Below, one piece after another: positions 26,152 to 35,098 of a stretch of 64,000 nt of DNA; the first letter of the stretch is position 1; each line of letters begins with the position of its first letter. A program made the position numbers and the translations under genes. Source of the DNA: Pseudomonadales bacterium (GTDB taxonomy: Bacteria > Pseudomonadota > Gammaproteobacteria > Pseudomonadales > UBA5518); the NCBI GenBank assembly GCA_024234165.1, contig JACKOP010000001.1, positions 1,178,001-1,242,000 of the forward strand, in the 5' to 3' direction. The notes under the pieces are model-generated. The model worked only from the letters and a program-made list of their open reading frames with translations, ran no database searches and had not been told where the DNA came from.

Positions 26152-27192
26152 TCAGTACTGCACCGACTCTGGCATCGACACTCCGTTGCGCCAGGCCGAC
26201 GGTGTCATGCCCGTCCAGCGCTTGAACGAGCGACGGAATGCGTTGCTGTCCTGAAAGCCGATGCGTAGTGCAATATCATCGACGCTCAATCGGGCATCAC
26301 CCAGGAAGCGCTTCGCCAGGCGCAGTTGGCAGCCCTGACGCAGGCCCGAGAAACCCGCCCCCCCTCCCTGCTCCTGCAGGCGCCGGCGCAGCGTCGTTGC
26401 AGACGTGTTCAGCACCACGGCCAGTTGCCGCAGACTCGGCACCCGACCGGTGGACTGGCAATGCCGTTCGATGATTTCACTGACGGTGTCAGGCAGCGAC
26501 AACTGCGTAGCGAGACTCGGCATCTCCCTGCCGATGCAGCTCAGGAAAACTCGCGCATCGTCCAGATCGCGCACGACCGCACGCTGCAGCATCTGCGGGG
26601 CAAACCATATCTCGGCACACCCGGCAGTGGTGTAGGTGACCGGAACCTCGTCCGCCCACAGCACGGCTGCCGCGTCATTGCATGGCTCGCCCGGCAGCGC
26701 GATCCGCAGCAGCCGCACGTGCGAACCGCTCAACCACGACATCAGGTAAAGCAGCTGATTGACGGAACGCAAGAAGCTCAGCCTTGTGGTGTCATCCGCG
26801 CCTGCCACCAGGTGGTTCGCACGCAGGATCACGACGGCCGAGGCACTCTCGAGGCGGTAATCGCTGCCGGTCCGCTCACGGTGGCTGCCCATGAAACCGA
26901 CAAAGCGTTCCAGTGCCTGGAACAGGCTGTTCGCACCGATCACGTAATGAACGAGTATCTCGCGATCCGTGGCACCAAACGCCCGCACCCCACGGGCGCT
27001 CGCAAGCGCCATGCGCAGCTCGCGGCCGAGTCGATCATGCACCAGGCAGAGCTGGTCCGGATCGGTTGCGGCATCGAGCTCGCCCTCTGCGAGACCGAAC
27101 CCGGAGAGCACGCGCTCGGTATCGACACCTGCCTTCCTCGCATGGGCGAGCAACGTGCGTACCTGGGCTACGGACACCCTGAACACAAGCAT
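26152..27192 (-). CDS. AraC-family transcriptional regulator
   Basis: 346 residues. N-terminal ligand-binding domain of the arabinose-bind/OruR type (about 10-200), then two helix-turn-helix units: SLRQLAVVLNTSATTLRRRLQEQG and the conserved LSVDDIALRIGFQDSNAFRRSFKRWTG, about 20 residues each. Family members usually activate nearby catabolic or uptake genes. It lies 26 bases after the TonB receptor and just before the phosphatase, on the same strand. Confidence 0.92.
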   Translation of the reverse strand: MLVFRVSVAQVRTLLAHARKAGVDTERVLSGFGLAEGELDAATDPDQLCLVHDRLGRELRMALASARGVRAFGATDREILVHYVIGANSLFQALERFVGFMGSHRERTGSDYRLESASAVVILRANHLVAGADDTTRLSFLRSVNQLLYLMSWLSGSHVRLLRIALPGEPCNDAAAVLWADEVPVTYTTAGCAEIWFAPQMLQRAVVRDLDDARVFLSCIGREMPSLATQLSLPDTVSEIIERHCQSTGRVPSLRQLAVVLNTSATTLRRRLQEQGGGAGFSGLRQGCQLRLAKRFLGDARLSVDDIALRIGFQDSNAFRRSFKRWTGMTPSAWRNGVSMPESVQY

Positions 27193-27218
27193 GTCCGCAC
27201 CATCACCGGCGGCGGCGT

Positions 27219-29807
27219 TCAGAATTCGTACGTGACATCGAGACCATAGGTTCGCGGCTCACCGTACAACTGGGTGATCGGCCCCAGCGTCGCGAAGTTG
27301 ATGACCATCGTGTTGTAATCCTGGTTGAAGATGTTCTTCCCCCACAACGCGACCATCATCGTACCCTGCCCGATTGCGATCCGGTCGAGGCTCAGGCGTG
27401 CATTCACCAGCGTGCGCTCATCCAGGACGGTGGCGTCGTAGGCCACTACGGACGCGGTATGAGTGGCGTTGTTGGTGAATGTGCCGGTGGTGAGCGCGCT
27501 GGTGTAGCTCTTGTCCTGCCAGTAGGCAGCCAGATGGCCCTTGAGATCACCGAAGTCCAGGTGCGCGAAGGTATAGTCCACCGTCAGGCTGAACTGATTG
27601 CCGGCCGAATTCGGACGCTTCGCCAGCCTGTCTGCATCGATGCACGCGGTGCTGCCGCAGGTCGGGGCAAAGCGATCGAAATCGCCATGGATGTAGCCGT
27701 AGTTGATGCCAAGCAGCAGATCCTCTACGGGCACCACCACCAGCTCCAGCTCGCCACCCCACCGTTTGGCCAGTCCTCCGTTCATGATGCTCGTCGACGT
27801 GCGGCCCGTATCCGGGTCGACGTTGATCTTCGCCAGTTGCTGGTCATCGTAGGTGTAGCGGAACAGCGCCACGTTCAGGCGCAGGCGTTGGTCCCACCAG
27901 TCAGACTTGGCACCGATCTCGTACTGCTCGATGGTTTCCTCGTCGAAGGAATTGCCGAACACATCACCGTTGAAGCCGCCGCTGCGGTAGCCCGTCGAAT
28001 ATTTTGCGAATACGTTGATGTCATCGGTGAGCTGATAGGCGGCGTTGATCATGCCGGAGTTGTTGCTGAAACTCCTGCTGCCACGCGTACCGTAGACGGC
28101 CGTCGGCACCGGCACGCCATCGAAGACCGGCACACTGGGCGGCGGAGCCAGGGGGTTGCCGGCGTCGGCGAACAGGTAGGTGACCTTCTTTTCTTCGACG
28201 GTGCGGCGCGCACCCAGCGTAAGGGCCAGGCGATCCTCGAACGTGGCCGGACGCCAGGTGAGCTGTGCAAAGGCAGCTTTCGCACTGGTCTCGTTATCGA
28301 AATTCCGTGCTCCGATGCCACCGACCGGAGCGGCATAGGCCGCCAACCCGCGGGTCTTGCCTTCGTCCTTGAACCAGTACAAACCGAGCACGTAGTCGAT
28401 CTGACCGGCACTGCCGATCATCTGAAGCTCTTCGGACCACTGGGTGTAGTCGACGTTGGCCATTCCTACCGCGTAGCCGACACCGAAGCGATCTGCAGCG
28501 TTCCACACCGTCGCCGTGCGCGCACGCATTGCGGATCCAAACAACGGATTGGCCTGCCCCGCATAAAGTTGATAGAGCGCGCCCAACGTGCTGTCGTTCA
28601 CGAAGCCCACCCCGGTAGCAGGGTCGATGCTGTTGTCGAAACCGTCGAGATCGGTCAGCACTTTCTGCTCTACCGTGCGATAACCACTGATCGATTTCAA
28701 CGTGACATCGCCGAACACAGCGACATCCTCGAGATCCCATTTCGCAATCAGACTGTGACCGTCCCCCTTGCTTGTCGCGTAGCCGTCGACATCGCTGGCA
28801 CCGTGGCCGGGACGTGCTTCGCTGCCCAGGCCGGCGAGAGCAGAACGAGCCTGTTGCACCGAGCCGTACCACCGCCCGAAGGTAGGATCGGCGGCTGCAG
28901 CCGCAGCCAGCGGGCCAGCACTGCTGTTCAACGCAGCATTCGCAGCACTCAGATATCCGTCCAGCGCCGTGACACGGGAGACGCCCGCCAGGTTCACGGG
29001 TGTCACACCCACCGGATATTGAAGCGACTGATATTCGTCGATCTTGCTGGTGTCGTAGCTGTAATCGACCGCGATGTTTTCGCGCAACTGCCACAGCAGC
29101 GCGAGCCGCCCGGCACGCCGGTCGAGGTTGTCGAAGTCATCGCGCGCGCGGTTACGGTTCTCGTACAGGGCGTCGCGCTTGCGCAACTGCGCACCGATGC
29201 TGGCAGAAAGCGTTCCGGCGCCTTCGTTTTCCACACCCAGCGCCGGAAGATCCAGGTAGACGCGCGCACTGCGCAAATTGTGATTGCCCACACTGGCGGT
29301 CAGCTTGCCGCCAAACTCCCCGGAGGGACGCTTGCTGATGAAGTTGACCGCGCCGCCCGTGGAGTTACGGCCGTACAGGGTACCTTGCGGGCCACGCAGT
29401 ACCTCGATGCGTTCGATCTCGGCCACATCCAGTGCGGACCCGAGCGTCTTGCCGAGGTAAACACCATCGATATACATCGCGTTGGCAGGGTCGAACGAGA
29501 TATTGGTGCTGCCGCTGCTGACGCCACGCAACGAAACCGAAACGCTGCCACGCTTGTCCGGGGAATCGAAGCCGTTCATGTTCGGAACGATCGAAACGAT
29601 ATCCCCCATGCCGTTGATGCCACGCTGGGCAATGGCATCGGCGCTGAATGCCGTGATCGAAATCGGCACCTTCTGCAGGTTCTCCTCGCGCCGCTGCGCG
29701 GTGACGACGATCTCCTCGAGGCCTTCGGCTGCAGCCACATCGTTGGCGCACATCACGCCAAGGACGGCAACGGCAAGCAAGGAACGGGCAAACCGGTGAC
29801 GGCTCAT
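27219..29807 (-). CDS. TonB-dependent outer-membrane receptor
   Basis: 862 residues. Signal peptide (MSRHRFARSLLAVAVLG, cut after about residue 26), TonB-box-like EGLEEIVVTAQRREENL, plug with LRGPQGTLYGRNSTGGAVN, and a barrel ending YGLDVTYEF with the terminal Phe. ATG at 29807 has CAGGAG seven bases upstream; the long open frame beyond is non-coding. It closely resembles the receptor at 36779-39481 in motif wording and length. First gene of the unit with AraC, phosphatase and MFS; its -10-like TAGACT lies 33-38 bases upstream. Confidence 0.94.
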   Translation of the reverse strand: MSRHRFARSLLAVAVLGVMCANDVAAAEGLEEIVVTAQRREENLQKVPISITAFSADAIAQRGINGMGDIVSIVPNMNGFDSPDKRGSVSVSLRGVSSGSTNISFDPANAMYIDGVYLGKTLGSALDVAEIERIEVLRGPQGTLYGRNSTGGAVNFISKRPSGEFGGKLTASVGNHNLRSARVYLDLPALGVENEGAGTLSASIGAQLRKRDALYENRNRARDDFDNLDRRAGRLALLWQLRENIAVDYSYDTSKIDEYQSLQYPVGVTPVNLAGVSRVTALDGYLSAANAALNSSAGPLAAAAAADPTFGRWYGSVQQARSALAGLGSEARPGHGASDVDGYATSKGDGHSLIAKWDLEDVAVFGDVTLKSISGYRTVEQKVLTDLDGFDNSIDPATGVGFVNDSTLGALYQLYAGQANPLFGSAMRARTATVWNAADRFGVGYAVGMANVDYTQWSEELQMIGSAGQIDYVLGLYWFKDEGKTRGLAAYAAPVGGIGARNFDNETSAKAAFAQLTWRPATFEDRLALTLGARRTVEEKKVTYLFADAGNPLAPPPSVPVFDGVPVPTAVYGTRGSRSFSNNSGMINAAYQLTDDINVFAKYSTGYRSGGFNGDVFGNSFDEETIEQYEIGAKSDWWDQRLRLNVALFRYTYDDQQLAKINVDPDTGRTSTSIMNGGLAKRWGGELELVVVPVEDLLLGINYGYIHGDFDRFAPTCGSTACIDADRLAKRPNSAGNQFSLTVDYTFAHLDFGDLKGHLAAYWQDKSYTSALTTGTFTNNATHTASVVAYDATVLDERTLVNARLSLDRIAIGQGTMMVALWGKNIFNQDYNTMVINFATLGPITQLYGEPRTYGLDVTYEF

Positions 29808-29839
29808 GGAGCTCTCCTGATTATTGTGCGCGGGGACCC

Positions 29840-29845
29840 AGTCTA
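29840..29845 (-). promoter_or_regulatory. -10-like TAGACT before the TonB receptor gene
   Basis: Minus-strand TAGACT 33-38 bases before the ATG at 29807. The same hexamer recurs at similar distances before other genes in the window. No good -35 was found. Confidence 0.3.
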
Positions 29846-29998
29846 TAAGGCTGCGGGCATTCCGAGCCAGACTATTCGAAGACATTGAAATTCCGGCTTG
29901 CCGTTTCGTGCACGCACCCTTGCCGAAACCGCCAATCGCCGCCAACCCTGACCATGACAAGAATGACGCACCCGGCAGCGCGTACGCGGTGGACCGTC

Positions 29999-30004
29999 TA
30001 GACT
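29999..30004 (+). promoter_or_regulatory. -10-like TAGACT before lemA
   Basis: CTAGACT 43 bases before the lemA ATG. No convincing -35 at 16-18 bases. Confidence 0.3.
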
Positions 30005-30041
30005 CTGCACGCAAGGCGCAGCACGAACAGGGGTAGAGATC

Positions 30042-30617
30042 ATGGGAATCGCGGCCATCGCCGTACTGGCCATCGTGGTGCTGGCTGCCGTCTATGCGGT
30101 CATGCTCTACAACGGGCTGGTGCAGCTCAAACACAACGTGACGCGCGCCTGGGCCAACATCGACGTGCTGCTGCGCCAGCGTCACGACGAGTTGCCGAAA
30201 CTGGTCGAAACCTGCAAACAGTACATGCAGTACGAGCAGGAAACGCTGACGAAGGTGATGGAGGCACGCTCACGCGTACAGGCGGCGCAGGCCTCCGGTG
30301 ACATGCGCTCGCTCGGACAGGCCGAAGGCGGGTTGCGCAGCACGGTCGGCAGGCTGTTCGCGCTCGCCGAGGCGTACCCCGAGCTGAAGGCAAACCAGAC
30401 CTTCCAGCAACTGCAGACGCGCATCTCGGCACTCGAGGACGCCATTGCGGATCGCCGCGAGTTCTACAACGAGTCGGTGAACCTGAACAATATCCGCATC
30501 GAACAGTTCCCCGACGTGCTGATCGCCCGCCGTTTCGGCTTCAAGGCAGCAGAACTGCTGGAATTCACCGCGCCGGAGACTGCGGACGTCGATATCGGCT
30601 CACTGTTCCGCTCCTGA
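30042..30617 (+). CDS. lemA: LemA family protein
   Basis: 191 residues. One N-terminal transmembrane helix (about 4-24), then the LemA helical body: YNGLVQLKHNVTRAWANIDVLL, given in part here, RHDELPKLVETCKQYM, and the C-terminal YNESVNLNNIRIEQFPDVLIARRFGF segment with the family NxxI...FP...A pattern. Function of LemA proteins is poorly known; they sit at membranes and are often paired with a second membrane protein, as here. It ends three bases before the next gene. Confidence 0.93.
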   Translation: MGIAAIAVLAIVVLAAVYAVMLYNGLVQLKHNVTRAWANIDVLLRQRHDELPKLVETCKQYMQYEQETLTKVMEARSRVQAAQASGDMRSLGQAEGGLRSTVGRLFALAEAYPELKANQTFQQLQTRISALEDAIADRREFYNESVNLNNIRIEQFPDVLIARRFGFKAAELLEFTAPETADVDIGSLFRS

Positions 30618-30620
30618 TCC

Positions 30621-31535
30621 GTGCCCGTACGCCGGACCCGCCAGATCGCGGCTGCCCGTCTGCACGGCCCGGCGTGGCTGGGCGGCTCCGCACAACTGTT
30701 CGTCTTCGTCGGCGCCGCTCAGGCCGACCGCCCTGCCGTGTGGCCATGGGCGCTGCTGCTGATCGCTGCGATCAGCGCAGTCGCCTGGGCGGCCAACTAT
30801 CGCCGCTACCGCCAGATGCGCGATCTGCCGACCTCGCGCATCGCATCGGCTGCGCAGGGCTACGTCGAGCTGTTCGGGCGCAGCGAGGCGCTGCCCGAGT
30901 CGGGGACCACCAGCCGTTTTCGCCAGACGCCGTGTTGCTGGCACGCGTGGCGGGTACGCAAGCGCGACCGCCGTAACCGGTGGGTCACGATCGACCACGG
31001 GCGCAGTGAACTGCCGTTCCGGATCGTCGACGACAGCGGTGCCTGCATCGTGCTGCCCGCAGGCGCCGAAGTCCTTGCGGGCAACGGCCAGACCTGGCAC
31101 GAGGGCGATCGCGAAGTGACCGAATGGCTGTTGCTCCCCGGTGCGATGCTGTATGCGATCGGAGCCTTCGGCACCGCGCGCCCGGATGCAATCGAGGCGG
31201 ACGAGGAGCGCGCCGAAATCGCCGCACTGCTGGCCGAATGGAAGCGCGATGCCACGCGGTTGCGGACGCGTTTCGACCAGGACGGCAACGGCGAGGTCGA
31301 CCTGCGCGAGTGGGAGGAAGCCCGGCTCGCGGCGCAGCGCGAGGTACGCGAACGCCGTGGCCGAGCGAATGCCGGCGCCGCATCGGTGCACACCCTGGCG
31401 CGTCCGCGCGACGGGCGCCTGTTCCTGCTCGCAAACGCCCTGCCGGAACGCATCGCAGCACGCTTTCGCTACTGGAGCTGGGCGCACCTCGCGTTCTGCA
31501 TCACGGCTCTGGTCGCGGCACTGTGGCTGCTCTGA
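30621..31535 (+). CDS. GIDE-domain-like membrane protein with an EF-hand loop
   Basis: 304 residues, GTG start three bases after lemA. Transmembrane helices at about 41-60 and 287-304 enclose a GIDE-like domain (about 75-190). Domains of this type are found with LemA in bacteria and in mitochondrial E3 ligases, though no RING domain is present. Between 219 and 230 is a canonical EF-hand loop, DQDGNGEVDLRE, with Asp, Asp, Asn and Glu at the calcium positions. A lone bacterial EF-hand in this partner is unusual. It may bind calcium in the soluble segment between the helices. The GIDE assignment rests on context plus fold pattern. Confidence 0.75.
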   Translation: MPVRRTRQIAAARLHGPAWLGGSAQLFVFVGAAQADRPAVWPWALLLIAAISAVAWAANYRRYRQMRDLPTSRIASAAQGYVELFGRSEALPESGTTSRFRQTPCCWHAWRVRKRDRRNRWVTIDHGRSELPFRIVDDSGACIVLPAGAEVLAGNGQTWHEGDREVTEWLLLPGAMLYAIGAFGTARPDAIEADEERAEIAALLAEWKRDATRLRTRFDQDGNGEVDLREWEEARLAAQREVRERRGRANAGAASVHTLARPRDGRLFLLANALPERIAARFRYWSWAHLAFCITALVAALWLL

Positions 31536-31575
31536 CGCGGTACTGTGGCGTCCTGCCTCGGCGGCTCCCGTCACC

Positions 31576-32757
31576 TCAGGCGTCGGCTCGCAACCTTACC
31601 CACAGTTCCGGTGTTCCACGCAGCACTGCGCCACTGAAACGTACCGGCCGCCCCGGCGTCAGGTGGATCTGCGGAAAGCGCCGGAATGCACGCTCGATCG
31701 CCGCTTCCAGTTCGGCGCGTGCCAGATGCGAACCCAGGCAGAAATGTTCGCCGTGGCCGAAGGCCAGGTTCTTTTCACGACGCATCGGGTCGAACCGGCG
31801 CGGATCCTCGAACATCGCAGGATCGCTGTTCGCCGCCGTCACACCGTACAGGATCCAGTCCCCGGCCCCGATCTGCACGCCACCGAGTTCGGCATCCTTC
31901 GCGCAGCGGCGCGGCAACAGCGCCGTAGGCGGCTGCCAGCGCAGCGCCTCCTGCACGATCGCCGCACGCTCCGCTTCGCCCTTCTGCGCAAGCTCCCGCA
32001 TCGCGGGGTCACGGAGAATCGCGTAGAACATGCTGCCGCCGACCTTGAAGGTGGTATCCGAGCCGGCGGGAAACAGCAGCCGCAGGAAGGCATGGATTTC
32101 CTCGTCGCCGAGACGTTGCCCCTCGAATTCCGCACTCGCCAGCAGCGAGATCACATCGCTGCCGGGCTGCGCACGGCGCGCATCGATGATCGGCTGCACG
32201 TAATCCTCGAATTCCTGGCGGGCCCGCAAGGCTCCTGCAGGGTCCCATGGGTAGTCGATCAGCTTCAGCGCCCATTCGAGCAGCCTGGCTTCGTCGTCCA
32301 CCGGGATGCCGAGCATGCGCGTGATCACGGTAAACGGGTACGGTCGCGTAAACGCCTGCACCAGATCGACTTCATCGTGGTCGGCAATCCGTTCGAGCAG
32401 TTCGTCCGCTACCGGCACGATCAGCGAGCCGACGAGTTCACGCACGGCCTTCGGAAAGAAAGGTCGCGACACCAGCGCCCGGTTCACGCGATGGCGCTCA
32501 CCCGACATCGTCTGCAGCGTCTTGCCCATCGCCGGCTCCGAATGCAACGTGTAGGCCGCCTCCGCCGGGAAATGTTCCTCGTCGGAAAAGGCCTGCTTCA
32601 ACTCCGCGTAGCGCGTGATCAGCCACACCGTCTCGCCGAAGTAGCGCACCGGCACCACGGCCCCGGCCGAACGCAAGCCGTCCAGCACCTCGTGCAGCTC
32701 GGGCAGTTCATCGCGTGCGAAATCGATTTCGGGTACGAGCGGCGTCAGGCTGATCAT
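31576..32757 (-). CDS. Cytochrome P450
   Basis: 393-residue soluble P450, expected to hydroxylate an organic substrate using O2 and reduced ferredoxin. The I-helix AGSDTT (231-236), EALR (270-273) and the haem loop FGHGEHFCLGSHLA with Cys340 are intact. The ATG overlaps the stop of the DUF1254 gene (ATGA), so both are coupled. No ferredoxin or ferredoxin reductase is adjacent; one FAD-dependent reductase lies 30 kb away at 62900. Substrate unknown. Confidence 0.94.
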   Translation of the reverse strand: MISLTPLVPEIDFARDELPELHEVLDGLRSAGAVVPVRYFGETVWLITRYAELKQAFSDEEHFPAEAAYTLHSEPAMGKTLQTMSGERHRVNRALVSRPFFPKAVRELVGSLIVPVADELLERIADHDEVDLVQAFTRPYPFTVITRMLGIPVDDEARLLEWALKLIDYPWDPAGALRARQEFEDYVQPIIDARRAQPGSDVISLLASAEFEGQRLGDEEIHAFLRLLFPAGSDTTFKVGGSMFYAILRDPAMRELAQKGEAERAAIVQEALRWQPPTALLPRRCAKDAELGGVQIGAGDWILYGVTAANSDPAMFEDPRRFDPMRREKNLAFGHGEHFCLGSHLARAELEAAIERAFRRFPQIHLTPGRPVRFSGAVLRGTPELWVRLRADA

Positions 32758-34145
32758 CGGTCTTCTCCCTGCGGTACCGGGGGTGGAGCGCGCCAACTGC
32801 CGTTGCGGATTTCCTCTCGCGGCTGATAGGCGCGAAACGTGAGGATGAACGGGCCTTGCGGCACGGGCAACCAGTTCGCTTCGCGCTCGGTACCCGGGGA
32901 GTCGTGCTGGATATCGATCGTGAAGCCGCCATCGGCATCGCGCAGCAGCGAGGGAACCATCGGCGTGTTGATCGCGTAGCGCCCGAGCGCATTGGCGTAC
33001 GGCTGGCGCTGCGGGGTATAGACCGTGATCGACCAGAAGGCATCCACCGGGGGCAGTTCGTCCGGCTTGAAATGAATGCGGTAGCGCTTGTGCCCGTCGA
33101 AAGGCTTGCCGTTCGCATCGGCCGGGTAACCGACACCAAGGAATTCCTCGGCCGCGTTGCCAAGCATGCCGAGCATCGCACCGGCTGCACGCGCAACGTA
33201 GTCGTTGCCCAGATATTCCCGCGAACCGAAGATTTCGGCCGAGGAGCGTACCTGCGCGCCGTAGCGCTCGATCTCGGCCACCCCGTCCTGCATGCCGGCG
33301 ATCACCGCCGCCTGCATGGTGGCATCCAGGCGAAACGGCTCACCGGCAACGACGCCGATTGCGGCGATGTCACGGCGCAGACCCACCTCTTCCGGCAGCA
33401 CCGGCATGAACTGCAGCATCCAGTTCAGGATGCTGAAAAAGGCGGGGTCTGTCGGTGTCTTGCGCACGTCCATCGCCGCGACTGGTGCCGGCATCCTGCG
33501 CGGTAGCGGCGCGCCGGGTCTCGCGAGATACACCGACAGCGGGCGCACGATGATCTGGTCCTGCAGACGATGCACGTTCGGCAGATCATCCGGGCTCAGC
33601 AACTGGGTACGGAAGAATCCCAGCGCGAGGTCGGTAGGCGACCGGAACACCTGGCGGATGCCCGGTGGCACGTCGCCCTTCCATGCCTCGCGGGCGATCA
33701 GGAAATCACCGCCGCCACGTCCGTTGGTGCGTGGCGTGACGTAGCCGACGATCCACGTGTACAGGTCGGTGATCTGCAGCGACAGGTAGCGGTTCGGCTC
33801 GAACGCTGGAACCGTGACCACCACCGGTTCCGCGCGCAGGTCGAGCCACGCGAAGGAGTACGGCGTGTCCAGGTTCGGCGCCACCACCACCTTGTCGTCA
33901 GGTGTACCCAGCGTGCGCACGTGCCCGACCTGGTTGAGCGGTGCGCGGTACTCCCCCGACGAGGGGTCGAGCGCGTGGCTGCGCAAAATGGCGTACAGGT
34001 CGACCATCGGGTAGCCCCAGACGTAGGCACGATGGGCAAGCTCGCGCACGCGCTCCGGGGACGGCGCATCGGCACGCAACGATGCCATCGGCAACGTCAG
34101 ACAAAGCAGGCCGGCGATCAGGGTACTGGCAAAGCGAGTGCGCAT
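32754..34145 (-). CDS. Exported DUF1254/DUF1214 protein
   Basis: 463 residues. Signal peptide (about 1-25: MRTRFASTLIAGLLCL), DUF1254 domain with the WGYPMVDLYAILR start and the NLDTPYSFAWLDLRAEP strand, and a C-terminal DUF1214 domain (KRYRIHFKPDELPPVDAFWS, given in part, then TVYTPQRQPY). ATG at 34145 has AGGAG nine bases upstream. These proteins are widespread in catabolic bacteria and without a settled function. Coupling to a P450 suggests a role around the P450 substrate, such as binding or uptake of a hydrophobic compound; that is inference. Confidence 0.85.
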   Translation of the reverse strand: MRTRFASTLIAGLLCLTLPMASLRADAPSPERVRELAHRAYVWGYPMVDLYAILRSHALDPSSGEYRAPLNQVGHVRTLGTPDDKVVVAPNLDTPYSFAWLDLRAEPVVVTVPAFEPNRYLSLQITDLYTWIVGYVTPRTNGRGGGDFLIAREAWKGDVPPGIRQVFRSPTDLALGFFRTQLLSPDDLPNVHRLQDQIIVRPLSVYLARPGAPLPRRMPAPVAAMDVRKTPTDPAFFSILNWMLQFMPVLPEEVGLRRDIAAIGVVAGEPFRLDATMQAAVIAGMQDGVAEIERYGAQVRSSAEIFGSREYLGNDYVARAAGAMLGMLGNAAEEFLGVGYPADANGKPFDGHKRYRIHFKPDELPPVDAFWSITVYTPQRQPYANALGRYAINTPMVPSLLRDADGGFTIDIQHDSPGTEREANWLPVPQGPFILTFRAYQPREEIRNGSWRAPPPVPQGEDR

Positions 34146-34187
34146 CCGGTTTTCTCCTGGTATCTGCTGCATGCAGCGTGCCTGCAG

Positions 34188-34193
34188 AGTGTA
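34188..34193 (-). promoter_or_regulatory. -10-like TACACT before the DUF1254/P450 pair
   Basis: Minus-strand TACACT 43-48 bases before the ATG at 34145, similar in place and wording to the TAGACT elements seen elsewhere in the window. Confidence 0.25.
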
Positions 34194-34228
34194 ACGGGTA
34201 CGTAATCCGGTCCGTTCCGGTTTTGCTC

Positions 34229-34234
34229 TAGACT
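34229..34234 (+). promoter_or_regulatory. -10-like TAGACT before the SDR gene
   Basis: CTAGACTG 41-46 bases before the ATG at 34275, without a good -35. Confidence 0.3.
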
Positions 34235-34274
34235 GCCCGGCCATACCGAGCCCGGGAACAATGAGGATAGCGCG

Positions 34275-35090
34275 ATGACCGACTTCAGGAACAAGTACGG
34301 CCCCTGGGCACTGGTTGCCGGTGGCGCACAGGGAATCGGCGCAGCGTACGCGCACTACGCGGCGGCGCGCGGACTCGACGTGGCAGTGATCGACATCCAC
34401 CAGGGCGCACTGGATGCGATCAGGGTCGATCTGGAAACGCGTTACGGCGTCGAGTGCCTGGCGCTCAGGATCGATCTCGGTGCGAGCGACATGCTCGAAC
34501 AGATCACCGCCGGCGTCGGTGAGCGCGCGATCGGACTGCTGGTCTACAACGCCGCCATTGCCGACGTCGGGCCGTTCTTCAAGCCGGGTACCGGACTCGA
34601 CTTCGAGAGAAAACGCATCGCGATCAACGTCAGCGGACCGCTGGTGCTGACCTGGCACTTTGGCCGATCGATGCTCGCGCGCAGGCGGGGCGGCATCGTG
34701 CTGATGTCATCCGGCTCGGGACTGAAGGGTGCGCCCTACTACGCGGCATACGCTGCAACCAAGGCCTACACGATCAATCTCGGGCAGTCGCTGTGGCACG
34801 AATTCAAACCGTACGGCGTCGACGTACTGGCAGTTGCCGGTGGCATGACGCTCTCCACCGCGGCGGCCGGCTACCAGCATCTCGACACATCGACGTTCCA
34901 GACGTCCGAGCAACTCGTCAACGAGGCAATGGAGGTGCTCGGCAAGCAACCGCTGATGATCTCGGGCGAAGTGCATCGAGCTGCCCGCAAGCAACTTGAT
35001 CAGTTGCCCGACGAACAGGTCATTGCGTTCATGGCGCAACACGCCATCGACAATTTCCTCGGCGGCAAACCGCCCGAGCAGGCGATCTGA
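34275..35090 (+). CDS. Short-chain dehydrogenase/reductase
   Basis: 271 residues, classical SDR. The glycine-rich cofactor loop is GGAQGIGAAYA (about 17-27), an acidic residue follows the second strand (VIDIH), which favours NAD, and the NAA motif is YNAAI. The catalytic set is Ser (LMSSGSG), Tyr and Lys (YAAYAATKAY). It oxidises or reduces a hydroxy/keto compound. Divergent from the DUF1254/P450 pair with 129 bases between, so the three may share a regulated pathway. Confidence 0.9.
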   Translation: MTDFRNKYGPWALVAGGAQGIGAAYAHYAAARGLDVAVIDIHQGALDAIRVDLETRYGVECLALRIDLGASDMLEQITAGVGERAIGLLVYNAAIADVGPFFKPGTGLDFERKRIAINVSGPLVLTWHFGRSMLARRRGGIVLMSSGSGLKGAPYYAAYAATKAYTINLGQSLWHEFKPYGVDVLAVAGGMTLSTAAAGYQHLDTSTFQTSEQLVNEAMEVLGKQPLMISGEVHRAARKQLDQLPDEQVIAFMAQHAIDNFLGGKPPEQAI

Positions 35091-35098
35091 GGCGGCGC

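Noticed and set aside
27459..29888. Plus-strand open frame of 809 codons
   Set aside because: Antisense to a TonB receptor with full signal peptide, plug and barrel.
30621..31535. Calling the LemA partner a RING-type ubiquitin ligase
   Set aside because: No RING zinc-binding cysteines or histidines are present; only the membrane GIDE-like part fits.
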